Assembly: GCA_009782565.1 (NCBI GenBank) | Contig: WRIU01000001.1 | Span: 62,001-126,000 of the forward strand | Direction of reading: 5' to 3' | DNA length: 64,000 nt | Source of the DNA: Betaproteobacteria bacterium | GTDB lineage: Bacteria > Pseudomonadota > Gammaproteobacteria > Burkholderiales > Rhodocyclaceae | Shown: piece after piece, positions 26,784 through 35,150 of the stretch | Numbering within the stretch: the stretch's first letter is position 1 | Layout: every line of letters begins with the position of its first letter | Notes under the pieces: model-generated | What the model saw: only the letters and a program-made list of their open reading frames with translations | What the model was told of the DNA's origin: nothing | The model's database searches: none | Program-made: the position numbers and the translations under genes

Positions 26784-28513
26784 GCCAGTTTTTGACTACC
26801 CATCGGCTATACCTGACGCCGCTATCGCCCATCCACATCGGCTGCGGCGAGGATTTCGAGCCTACCAACTACGTGATCGAAGACGGACTGCTTTACGGCT
26901 TCGACCCCAGCCGCGCCGTGCTGACCGACGCGCAGCGCAAGGAGCTAGAAAAGGTGGCAAAGAGCAGTGGACAAAAAGCATTGTTGGACATACAGCGCTT
27001 TTTCCGCAAGAACACCGACGCCTTCAAACCCCATGCCCATGTGCTCATTCCCGTGTGCAAGGGTGTAACTCAGTTGTATGAAAAGCGCATCGGTGAGGTC
27101 GCCAACACGGAAAGCAGAGGTAGGTTCGCTTTCAACAAACTCGAAATCGAGCGCCATGTGCATACCGGCGCCCAGCAACTGCCATTTATCCCCGGCAGCA
27201 GCTTCAAAGGCGCGTTGCGTACTGCCTGGTTGGATGAGCTGAACGACGGCCAGTGCCCTCGTAGAGAAGACAACGCTCAAAAAAGTACAGCCACCCTGGA
27301 AAAACGCCTACTCTGGGGCGAAGGCCAACATGGCAAATTAGGAGACTTTGAAAGCAGCCCGCTACGCATGCTCAAGGTGGCTGACCTCATGCCTACGCGC
27401 GAACCTGAGCGCGAAGTGCTGTTTGCCGTCAATCGCAAAAAGCGACAGGTCATGAAGGACGGGCAAGAAGTTCAGGCCAAGGGTATTGCCGCGCGCAAGG
27501 ATTGTGTACTGCCTGGACAGTACCGTTTGTTTGCTGCCGATGTCACCTTGCCTGCCTTGCTGCAACATGCTGGTGCTACCGATCGCAAAGATCGCCCGCT
27601 GACCCCGAACAAACAGAAGCTCCCGGGGGGCAGTGTCGACCTGAAGCGTCTCGCCCAGCAATCCAACACCTACCACCAGAAACGTCTGCGCGATGAATTG
27701 GCGGAACTGGACAAACGCTACATGGTCACCCCCGACTGGAAACGCAGCATCGAAGCTCTGACCAGCGACCAGTCTGAAATGGGTCGCAAACTTAAAAACG
27801 GTGATGCCTTCCTGATTCGCCTGGGTCGCTATGGTGGTGCTGAAAGCAAAACATTGAGCGGCGGCGTGGCCAGCATCAAGATCATGGGTGCCAAGGGAGC
27901 CAAGCCGACCTTTGAAAGCACCACCAAAACTGTGTGGTTGGCCGCCCAGAATGAAGAGGAGCAAAAGGGTCTCATCCCCTTTGGCTGGGCCATCGTAGAA
28001 ATCGATCCCAAAGGCGACTGCGCCAGCCTGCGCGAGTGGTGCAACAAGCAATCGCAAGGCCGCCCCAACTTGGCCGACAAACGCGCCCAGCTCCAGGCAC
28101 AACGCCAAGCCGCCGAAGCACAAAAAACCGAACAAGACGCCCAAGCTGCCGCCCGCGCCCAAGCCCAGGAAGTCGAGCGACTGGCTGCCGAGAAACGCAA
28201 AAAAGCCTTGGACAGCATGACGCCGCAAGCTCAGGAAATTGAAAAGCTGCGCCAGACCTGCGAAGACTGGGCCGCCAGGTTGCCGCCCCATGGCAATTAC
28301 AAGAAACAGCCCGCCGACGCTGGCAGGGCTGGCCTGTACCAAGACGCCACCCGCTTGGTCAAAACAGCATTGCAAGACGCGAACTGGAGCACCGCAGACA
28401 AAACCGCTCTGGCCGACATGCTCACGGAGTGGCTACCGAAGGTCATTGCCCCTTGGGATGCCAAGGAACAACGCAAAAAGCTCCAACTCGCCCAACTGCG
28501 AGGTGCGGCATGA
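26780..28513 (+). CDS. csm5: Csm5 with long C-terminal coiled-coil extension
   Basis: A 577-residue RAMP at the 3' end of the crRNA. It is unusually long, since Csm5 is commonly about 350-400. The RAMP core covers residues 1 to about 415, with PFIPGSSFKGALRTAW (135-150) as the glycine-rich loop and KNGDAFLIRLGRYGGAESKTL near 339-359. Residues about 430-480 are Gln/Ala/Glu/Lys-rich and read as a coiled coil. The last 95 residues are predicted helical (QTCEDWAARLPPHGNYKKQ and LVKTALQDANWSTADKTAL). The tail has no recognised domain and may recruit a partner such as a host nuclease. Confidence 0.9.
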   Translation: MSQFLTTHRLYLTPLSPIHIGCGEDFEPTNYVIEDGLLYGFDPSRAVLTDAQRKELEKVAKSSGQKALLDIQRFFRKNTDAFKPHAHVLIPVCKGVTQLYEKRIGEVANTESRGRFAFNKLEIERHVHTGAQQLPFIPGSSFKGALRTAWLDELNDGQCPRREDNAQKSTATLEKRLLWGEGQHGKLGDFESSPLRMLKVADLMPTREPEREVLFAVNRKKRQVMKDGQEVQAKGIAARKDCVLPGQYRLFAADVTLPALLQHAGATDRKDRPLTPNKQKLPGGSVDLKRLAQQSNTYHQKRLRDELAELDKRYMVTPDWKRSIEALTSDQSEMGRKLKNGDAFLIRLGRYGGAESKTLSGGVASIKIMGAKGAKPTFESTTKTVWLAAQNEEEQKGLIPFGWAIVEIDPKGDCASLREWCNKQSQGRPNLADKRAQLQAQRQAAEAQKTEQDAQAAARAQAQEVERLAAEKRKKALDSMTPQAQEIEKLRQTCEDWAARLPPHGNYKKQPADAGRAGLYQDATRLVKTALQDANWSTADKTALADMLTEWLPKVIAPWDAKEQRKKLQLAQLRGAA

Positions 28514-28521
28514 CCAACACT

Positions 28522-28917
28522 TCACCAGAAAGTCCGAATCGGATACCGCTGAATATTCCTGTCTGGCGTCACCAGCGTCAATCCGTTTTCGATGGCCTGG
28601 CAAATCAGCAACCGGTCAAAGGGATCGCGATGAATATCAGGCAACTGACTCACATGCCGTATATCGCCAGCGCACACCGGCAGCAGCTCAATTTGACTGA
28701 TCTGGCACTGCTCGCACAAAAAATCAAAAACCGATTGCGTACCGAAGTCAATATTCAGGCGTCCCGTCTGATGCTTGATCAATATCTCCCACAGCGACGC
28801 CACGCTCAACCAGCATGGATTGTCCGGGTCGCGCAAAACCTGGGCCGCGTTGCCACTCAAGCCGGGATAGCCTGCAATCGACCACAGAAACGTGCAGGTA
28901 TCGAGCAGCAGCTTCAT
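28522..28917 (-). CDS. PIN-domain toxin, VapC-like
   Basis: A 131-residue PIN-domain ribonuclease. Acidic catalytic residues are Asp6 in KLLLDTCTFLW, Glu in SVASLWEILIK and the pair in RDPFDRLLICQA. It is read opposite to the cas genes and sits between csm5 (8-bp gap from its stop) and cas6, together with its antitoxin (4-bp ATGA overlap). It splits the cas operon into two transcriptional parts. Target RNA is unknown. Confidence 0.9.
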   Translation of the reverse strand: MKLLLDTCTFLWSIAGYPGLSGNAAQVLRDPDNPCWLSVASLWEILIKHQTGRLNIDFGTQSVFDFLCEQCQISQIELLPVCAGDIRHVSQLPDIHRDPFDRLLICQAIENGLTLVTPDRNIQRYPIRTFW

Positions 28918-29204
28918 GGCCGGGGCTTCCAGTCCGGGTTCAGCGGGTCTTCAGGCGACAGCGTTTCGCCGCTGAACAGACTTGCCGACTCGTCATCCAG
29001 CGGTTCGAAAAAAGCAGGATGGATGACGATCCGCCCCTTGGCCGCCCCCAAGCGGCGCGGCTCCTTCGGCGGCGCCTGCGTCGTCCGCACCAATTGGGCC
29101 ACGGGCTTGTTGCGACGCGCAATCACCACCGTTTCACCCGCCTCCACCCTGGCCAGCATGTCGGAAAGGCGCGCCTTGGCTTCATGTACGTTGACCATCA
29201 ACAT
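28914..29204 (-). CDS. Phd/YefM-type antitoxin of the PIN toxin
   Basis: A 96-residue antitoxin. The N-terminal DNA-binding Phd/YefM fold is seen in VNVHEAKARLSDMLARVEAGETVVIARRNKPVAQLV. The C-terminal part is acidic and proline-rich (SGETLSPEDPLNPDWKPRP) and should wrap the toxin. The ATG at 29204 has GGAGC eight bases upstream. A nearby ATG at 29198 is an alternative. It probably autoregulates the pair. Confidence 0.87.
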   Translation of the reverse strand: MLMVNVHEAKARLSDMLARVEAGETVVIARRNKPVAQLVRTTQAPPKEPRRLGAAKGRIVIHPAFFEPLDDESASLFSGETLSPEDPLNPDWKPRP

Positions 29205-29285
29205 GGTAAATAGCTCCAAAACATGACCATCTTGAAATGGTATCAGACCATATTGCAGCAGTAAACGACTCAGTCACCTGAACAG

Positions 29286-30278
29286 ATGCCCATCTCCATT
29301 CCTATCGCCCGCTACCGCTTCACCGCCCGCCTGCGCCAAAGCCTGCGGCTGCCCGACTATGCAGGTTCCCTGTTGCGCGGGCTGTTTGGCGCCGCGCTGC
29401 GCCACCTCGCCTGCATGACGCGGCAAAGCACCTGTGGCGGCTGCCCGGTGCAAGCCTCTTGCCCCTACACCCGCATCTTTGAACCAATGCCGCCGCCGGA
29501 CGGCCACAAACTGCAAGCCTTCAACGCGATTCCCAGTGCCTATGTGGTGGAGCCACCTCCACCCGTTACCACCCGCACTTCCGCCGGTTCGGCTTATCCA
29601 GCCCAGCTTGAGGAGGGGCAGGAGTTGGTTTTTGACATGGTGCTGACCGGCGTGGCGCTGGAACAAATGGCTCTGGTTATCTACGCCTGGCAGCGCGCAT
29701 TGGCTCACGGTTTGACCAAAAGCCGCTGCCCGGCGGATCTGATGAAGGTGGAGTGGGTCGACTGCACTGGTACACCCCATCTGATCTGGAGCATCGAGCA
29801 GCCCCGTATTCCCGGGCATCCCGCCTACCTGAACCTTCCTCCCGCCCCCGAAGCAAATGCCCTGCAACTGCACATCTACTCCCCCATGCGCCTACAACAG
29901 CAGGGACATCCCATCAAACCTGCACACCTGACTCCCAGAGCCTTGCTGACCACATTGGCTCGCCGGGTCGCGTTGGTGCTGGAATTTCACGCCAATCAAC
30001 CTCAATGGGGCGCCCTGGTATCCGGCATCTCTGAGCAAGCCCAGCAACTGCACGACAACCGCGAACTGCACTGGTTCGACTGGGTGCGCTACAGCAGCCG
30101 CCAGCGCCAGGAAATGACGTTGGGTGGCGTGCTGGGCCGCTGGACATTGCGCGGCCCCGCCGAAATCATGACCAGCATCTGGCCCTGGCTGTGGCTCGGT
30201 CAATGGCTGCACGTAGGCAAGAACGCCAGCTTTGGCATGGGCGGGTACGTGCTGGAGCAACAAAAAATCGACGGCTGA
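29286..30278 (+). CDS. cas6: Cas6 pre-crRNA endoribonuclease (RAMP)
   Basis: A 330-residue RAMP of the PF10040 Cas6 group that would cut the array transcript within each repeat to leave an 8-nt 5' handle. A cysteine cluster at 43, 50, 53 and 59 (CGGCPVQASCPYTRIFEP) is a usual feature of this group and probably binds a metal. The C-terminal glycine-rich loop HVGKNASFGMGGYVL contacts RNA. The next CARF gene starts 7 bp downstream. Confidence 0.9.
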   Translation: MPISIPIARYRFTARLRQSLRLPDYAGSLLRGLFGAALRHLACMTRQSTCGGCPVQASCPYTRIFEPMPPPDGHKLQAFNAIPSAYVVEPPPPVTTRTSAGSAYPAQLEEGQELVFDMVLTGVALEQMALVIYAWQRALAHGLTKSRCPADLMKVEWVDCTGTPHLIWSIEQPRIPGHPAYLNLPPAPEANALQLHIYSPMRLQQQGHPIKPAHLTPRALLTTLARRVALVLEFHANQPQWGALVSGISEQAQQLHDNRELHWFDWVRYSSRQRQEMTLGGVLGRWTLRGPAEIMTSIWPWLWLGQWLHVGKNASFGMGGYVLEQQKIDG

Positions 30279-30284
30279 TTCCTC

Positions 30285-32459
30285 ATGAACATTTTCTTAT
30301 GCAGCCTCGGCGCAAGCTGGGCCGTGGTACCTGAAATCCTTGGCTGGATCGGGCCAAACCTGCTGGACCTGTACGCGCACCATCCGCAGCGCCTCCAGCT
30401 TGTCCGCCTTCGTGAACAGCACGAACTCAAGCCGCCAGACGAACTCTGGATTTGCACCACAGAAGGCGAGCAAACCCAGCAAAGCCTCAGACAGTTGCGG
30501 CGCTGGTGGCAAATCCTGGGCGAACCCCTGCCGTTGCGTATCTGGACCGCTGCCCACACCAACCAATTGGCCTCCCAGGACGAATGCGCCCATATCCGGG
30601 AACTGACCTTGCGTACTACCATGCTGGCCAGCGAACGCAGCAAACACGGCGGCCAACTGATTTTGTCACTGGCAGGCGGGCGCAAGACCATGAGCGCGGA
30701 CATGCAAACCGCCGGCAACATCTTTGGCGCCCAAGCCTTGCTGCATGTTGTCGGGCCGGAACACATGCCAGAGGCCTTGCAGAGCCGCAATGCCGAGGTA
30801 TGCGACAAGCAACCCAAGTTGTTTTCTCGGCCTCTGCCCGCAGAACTGGCCAAGGCCATCATGCCGCTGATTGCCAGTACCGGGCAGCGTAGCGAACTGC
30901 TCGATCTGGAACTCGATGGCCGCACCGTCAGTAGCCACCATTTTCCCCTGCCAGAGCCTGCTGCGTCAGGCGACCCCTTTTCCTGGGAATTGCCAGCCGA
31001 AAAAGACGCTCTATTCCAGGAATTGCAAAAGCGCCAACGGGAAAGCTCGGATTTGATGGGCAACTTTTTGAAGCAAATTGCTGAGCAAGAGCGTCATGAA
31101 AACTGGCGCAGCTTGTACCGTCTGGTGCCTGAGCATATCCAGAGGCTACACAAAACCAAATTGGACGATAGCCACCAACACCGGCAATGGCTTCAGAAAT
31201 TGCCCAAGGCAGACTTGCACCGCCACATTGGCGGCTGTCTTGACCTGCCCATGCAGCGGCAAGTGGCCGAGGCCATCTGGGCGCAGATGACACTGCCAGA
31301 GCGAGAACGCAGCAAGAAAAACATCCAGGATTGGCTGGCCAGGCTCGATTGGCCGTTGGACTGGCCCCAGAAGCTGAGAAACTTCGGCCCTCAACGCACC
31401 GAATGTTCGGTAGCCCTGTTGAAATACGCCAGCGATGAACAGCTACAACACAACCTGTTTACCGTGACCGAACCTCGCGTGGGACTCCAACAGAGCGCAA
31501 GAGGTTTTGCCGCCTATGAGCAGCCAGGGGAACTCAGCGGCTCCGCGCTGCTTTGCCACCCTGCCGCCATCAGTGCCTACGCAACAGCCATCGTCAAACA
31601 AGCCCGCAAGGAAGGACTCCGATACCTGGAACTGCGCGGCAGCCCGCACAAATATCGCGAAAGCCCACAGGCGCAATTGGAATTCCTGCAAAAACTGCGC
31701 GATGCCCTGCAAAAAGCGGGCGCCATCACCACCTCGCCATCAGAGCAAACTTCACCCGCTAGCGACAACGCTGCCGCCTCTGCGCTGCGGATCGGTTTCA
31801 TCTGGATTCTGGATCGCCGCCAACCGGAAGAAATGAAGCAAACAGTCGACCAGGCCGTAGAGGCTAAAAAACGGCTTGCAGGCTTTGTACTGGGTCTGGA
31901 TCTTGCAGGCGACGAAAGCGCCAACAACCCGGACAAACTGGCCCCTGCATTTAGCAGCGCCTTTGCCGAATGCCTACCCATCACCATCCACGCTGGCGAA
32001 GGCGAAAGTGCTGAAAACATCTGGCAGGCGGCCTACCATCTGCACGCCGACCGCATTGGCCACGGCCTCACATTGGCAGAACATCCGGCATTGCTTGCTC
32101 GCTTTCGTGACCGGGGCATCTGCCTGGAACTTTGCCCCACCTCCAACCGCGAAGTCGTAGGCTACAAAGACCCTCACATCACCGATAGCGCCCAATACCA
32201 CGCCTACCCATTGCATCAATTCCTGGAACATGGGCTGCCCATCGCCCTGTGTACCGACAACCCCGGCATCTCCCGTACCACTCTGATCGACGAATACCTT
32301 GCCGCTGCGCGCATGCGCGAACAAGGGCTTACCCAATGGGAAGCCCTGGCACTGATGCGCCAATCCTTTGTCCATGCGTTCTTGCCCAGCGCCGAGCGGG
32401 AAGCCCTGCTGAAATCAGCCGACCAACAGGCGTTCCGGGTCTTGAGCCGTTCCATGTAA
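30285..32459 (+). CDS. cad1: CARF-adenosine deaminase effector, Cad1 type
   Basis: A 724-residue two-domain effector. Residues 1 to about 165 form a CARF domain with the ligand loop SLAGGRKTMS (128-137). About 180-300 is a helical linker. Residues about 303-724 are an adenosine deaminase-fold domain. Metal and catalytic residues are all in place: His312 and His314 (ADLHRHIGG), His569 and Glu572 (IHAGE), His593 (IGHGL) and Asp658 (LCTDNPG). The residue after Asp658 is Asn where mammalian ADA has a second Asp. Established knowledge: Cad1 proteins, when bound by cyclic oligoadenylate, deaminate ATP to ITP and stop growth. Substrate and ligand size here are inferred. Confidence 0.92.
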   Translation: MNIFLCSLGASWAVVPEILGWIGPNLLDLYAHHPQRLQLVRLREQHELKPPDELWICTTEGEQTQQSLRQLRRWWQILGEPLPLRIWTAAHTNQLASQDECAHIRELTLRTTMLASERSKHGGQLILSLAGGRKTMSADMQTAGNIFGAQALLHVVGPEHMPEALQSRNAEVCDKQPKLFSRPLPAELAKAIMPLIASTGQRSELLDLELDGRTVSSHHFPLPEPAASGDPFSWELPAEKDALFQELQKRQRESSDLMGNFLKQIAEQERHENWRSLYRLVPEHIQRLHKTKLDDSHQHRQWLQKLPKADLHRHIGGCLDLPMQRQVAEAIWAQMTLPERERSKKNIQDWLARLDWPLDWPQKLRNFGPQRTECSVALLKYASDEQLQHNLFTVTEPRVGLQQSARGFAAYEQPGELSGSALLCHPAAISAYATAIVKQARKEGLRYLELRGSPHKYRESPQAQLEFLQKLRDALQKAGAITTSPSEQTSPASDNAAASALRIGFIWILDRRQPEEMKQTVDQAVEAKKRLAGFVLGLDLAGDESANNPDKLAPAFSSAFAECLPITIHAGEGESAENIWQAAYHLHADRIGHGLTLAEHPALLARFRDRGICLELCPTSNREVVGYKDPHITDSAQYHAYPLHQFLEHGLPIALCTDNPGISRTTLIDEYLAAARMREQGLTQWEALALMRQSFVHAFLPSAEREALLKSADQQAFRVLSRSM

Positions 32460-32492
32460 AAGCCTGTTTTCGATCTTTGCAATGCTATTGAT

Positions 32493-33650
32493 ATGAATAC
32501 TCAAATTTGCCTTGTCTCTGCTCAAGCTGCCGCCAACCTGCTTCCTGCCCTCGACGGCAGTCTCAAACCTGAGAAAGTCGTGCTCGTCGTTACCGCAAAA
32601 ATGCAGCGGCAGGCCAACAACCTGTCTCAAGTTTTGAGGGAAAACAGCATCAAGGTAGAGCTTCTGAAACTTGGCAACGAACATAACTTCCACCAGATCG
32701 CAAACGAACTGCTGGAACTGGCCGCGCAACTTGAAGGCGAGGACGTCGCGCTCAACATCACCGGCGGCACCAAGCTGATGTCGATCGCCGCGCAGCGCGT
32801 GGCAGAGACCAGCGGCTGGCGCATGTTCTACGTCGATGCCGACACCGATCAGGTCATCTGGCTGGGTCGTGATGAAACCTCCCCGCAGCCCTTGGAGCAG
32901 CAACTCAGGCTACGTCACTACCTGCAAAGCTATGGTTTCAGTTTCACGAAAAAACCCGACCGCGCCCAACCGATGCCTGTGCAACAGGAACTGACCCAAA
33001 CCCTGTCGCTGAATGTCGGCAATCTTGAAGACGCCATCTCCATCCTCAACGCCCTGGCGCAAGACGCCGAAAACCGGCGCAGCCTGTCCGTGCAACTCAA
33101 CGATTGGCAATGCGACAGCCTCAGCCTGGACGTGCTGCTGCGAGATTTTGAAAATGCACAAGCATTGCAACGGCGCGGCCACACCATCCACTTCGGCAGC
33201 GAAGCGCAGCGCGATTTCGTCAAAGGCGGCTGGCTGGAACTGCACGCTATCCAGGCCGTCCACCAAGTCACCGGCTCCTTGGGCATCCGTGACAAAGCCG
33301 TAGGGCTGGAAGTCATCGACGACGCCAGCAAAACCAGAAGCGAACTCGACATCGCATTCATGGCGCGCAATCGTTTGTTCATCATCGAGTGCAAGACGGC
33401 CCGCATCGACAAACCCCAGGGCAGCGCCGACCGGCCCGCGCCGCCCAAAGCCAACGACACTCTGTTCAAGCTCTCGGAAAACTGCCGCCGCATCGGCGGC
33501 CTGGGTACACGCGGCATGTTACTGAGCTACCGCAAGCTACGCGAGCCAGAGTTGCAACTGGCCAGTGCATTGAACATCCAGGTCGTGACCGGAGCAGACA
33601 TCGCCCGTCTGCCCGAAAAACTCAAACACTGGGTCACGCACAGCGTCTGA
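32493..33650 (+). CDS. CARF-PD-(D/E)XK nuclease, Card1/Can2 type
   Basis: A 385-residue effector. The N-terminal CARF domain has NITGGTKLMS (89-98). The C-terminal nuclease domain has the conserved GGWLELHA (Glu249), then Asp286 in SELDIAFM and Glu299/Lys301 in IIECKTA, a complete PD-(D/E)XK site. Proteins of this DUF1887-like group (Card1/Can2) cut single-stranded DNA, RNA or nicked plasmid when cyclic tetra-adenylate binds. It is second of three CARF genes in tandem, 33 bp after cad1 and 15 bp before the next. Confidence 0.92.
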   Translation: MNTQICLVSAQAAANLLPALDGSLKPEKVVLVVTAKMQRQANNLSQVLRENSIKVELLKLGNEHNFHQIANELLELAAQLEGEDVALNITGGTKLMSIAAQRVAETSGWRMFYVDADTDQVIWLGRDETSPQPLEQQLRLRHYLQSYGFSFTKKPDRAQPMPVQQELTQTLSLNVGNLEDAISILNALAQDAENRRSLSVQLNDWQCDSLSLDVLLRDFENAQALQRRGHTIHFGSEAQRDFVKGGWLELHAIQAVHQVTGSLGIRDKAVGLEVIDDASKTRSELDIAFMARNRLFIIECKTARIDKPQGSADRPAPPKANDTLFKLSENCRRIGGLGTRGMLLSYRKLREPELQLASALNIQVVTGADIARLPEKLKHWVTHSV

Positions 33651-33665
33651 CGGAGCACATCAGCC

Positions 33666-34775
33666 ATGCCTTGCACCTATCCGCGCCGTATCCTGCTGGC
33701 CGTCATCGGCATGTCGCCGCAAATCCTCACCGAAACCCTCTACGCCCTGGGTGTATCCCAGGACGATGAAGCCGACGCATTCATCCCCACCGAAATTCAC
33801 CTGCTTACGACCTCCGAAGGCGCGCGTCTGACCCGCACCGCCTTGCTGCACCCTGATGGCGGGCAGTTTCACTCCCTGCTGGCCGATTACCCCCAACTGG
33901 GTTGCCCTGCATTCGATGACAGCCACATCCACATCATCCGCGACGTCGGCGGCCAGCCCTTGCCTGATATCCGCACCCCTGCCGAAAACGCCTGCGCCGC
34001 CGATGCCATCACCGCCCTCATGGCAGAGTTGACCCGCGACCCGCAAGCCGCGCTGCACGTTTCCATCGCTGGCGGGCGCAAAACCATGGGTTTTTACCTT
34101 GGTTATGCCTTTTCGCTGTTTGCCCGGCCACAGGACGAACTTTCGCACGTCCTCGTCTCCAGTCCCTTTGAAAACCACTCCGAATTTTTCTTTCCACCTG
34201 CCACGCCACGGCGTCTGGCCAGCCGCGATGGCCAGCACCTCGACACTGCGGACGCCGCCATCACCCTGGCGCGCATCCCCGTCGTGCGTCTGCGTCACGG
34301 CCAGCCCCAAGCGCTGCTGAACGGCTATGCCAGCTTCAACGAAACCGTGGCCGCCATCCAGCAAAGCCTGGCGCCGCCGCACCTTCACATCAATCTCCGA
34401 GCCAAGCGTACCGAGTGCGGCAGCACACCCGTGCGTTTATCGCCCGCCCTGCTTGCCTGGTTAACCTGGTGGGCACAGCAACGCCTGAACGAACGCGGCC
34501 CGCATAGCTGGCGCACGGCCAATGCCCAGGAATACCTGGCGCTGTACCGCAACATCGTTGGCGAGGATGCCGAAGCCTATGAAAAGGCAGCCCGACGCCT
34601 GTGCGAAGGTATGGAAAAAGAATTCTTCGAGCAAAACAACTCCAAGCTCAAACGCGCCCTGAAAGAACAACTCGGTCTGGCCGCCACTCCCTATCTGCTG
34701 ACCAACAGCGGCAAACGCCCATACACCATGTGCAGCCTCAGCTTGCCGGTGCAAGCCATTACACTGCGTTGCTGA
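33666..34775 (+). CDS. NE0113-family CARF protein with unassigned C-terminal domain
   Basis: A 369-residue protein. Residues 1 to about 210 are a CARF domain: ILLAVIGMSPQILTETLYAL at the start, and SIAGGRKTMGFYLGYAFSLF (133-152) as ligand loop. This matches the family annotated as Cas_NE0113 or CRISPR-associated ring nuclease Csm6. The C-terminal 120 residues end in SKLKRALKEQLG...PYLLTNSGKRPYTMCSL, which looks like a nucleic-acid-binding helical domain. I see no confident HEPN RxxxxH motif, so RNase activity is doubtful. It may degrade the signal molecule or sense it. Confidence 0.82.
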   Translation: MPCTYPRRILLAVIGMSPQILTETLYALGVSQDDEADAFIPTEIHLLTTSEGARLTRTALLHPDGGQFHSLLADYPQLGCPAFDDSHIHIIRDVGGQPLPDIRTPAENACAADAITALMAELTRDPQAALHVSIAGGRKTMGFYLGYAFSLFARPQDELSHVLVSSPFENHSEFFFPPATPRRLASRDGQHLDTADAAITLARIPVVRLRHGQPQALLNGYASFNETVAAIQQSLAPPHLHINLRAKRTECGSTPVRLSPALLAWLTWWAQQRLNERGPHSWRTANAQEYLALYRNIVGEDAEAYEKAARRLCEGMEKEFFEQNNSKLKRALKEQLGLAATPYLLTNSGKRPYTMCSLSLPVQAITLRC

Positions 34776-34837
34776 ATCTTTGCGCCGCAAGCTTGCGGCA
34801 GCGCCGCTGGGCTGCTTGCCACGGCACACTGCTGTAC

Positions 34838-35116
34838 ATGTCTCGCACCCTCTATCTTGTCGCCTATGACATCAGCAACCCTAAGCGGCTCGCGCGCGCG
34901 TGCCGCTACTTCAAGAGTTGGCGTGTGGCTGGGCAGAAATCCGTGCCGGAAATCTGGGTTACTCCCGCTGAGCTGCAAACCATACGTGCCGACCTAGACC
35001 AACTGATCGACCTCGACAGCGACCGCATACAACTCATTGCGCTGGACCCGCGCATGACGCCCCACTGTCTAGGCCAAGCCGCCAGCTTCGGCTCTCACTA
35101 CTTCAGCATCACCTAA
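34838..35116 (+). CDS. cas2: Cas2, first copy
   Basis: A 92-residue adaptation protein. The LYLVAYDIS start places the conserved Asp at residue 11. GQKSVPEIWVTPAEL corresponds to the QxSVFE strand of Cas2 dimers. An in-frame extension to 34601 overlaps the CARF gene and was rejected. The ATG at 34838 starts MSRTLYLVAYD. It precedes cas1 by 34 bp. Confidence 0.9.
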   Translation: MSRTLYLVAYDISNPKRLARACRYFKSWRVAGQKSVPEIWVTPAELQTIRADLDQLIDLDSDRIQLIALDPRMTPHCLGQAASFGSHYFSIT

Positions 35117-35150
35117 AAAACACATCAAAACCAGCTAAAGGAGCATCGCC

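Noticed and set aside
27362..28375. 337-codon minus-strand frame opposite csm5
   Set aside because: Antisense shadow of a gene with RAMP motifs.
33666..34775. HEPN motif in the NE0113-family protein
   Set aside because: R-LNERGP-H near residues 273-280 has the loose R-x6-H spacing only. Context does not look like HEPN, so I did not call it an RNase.
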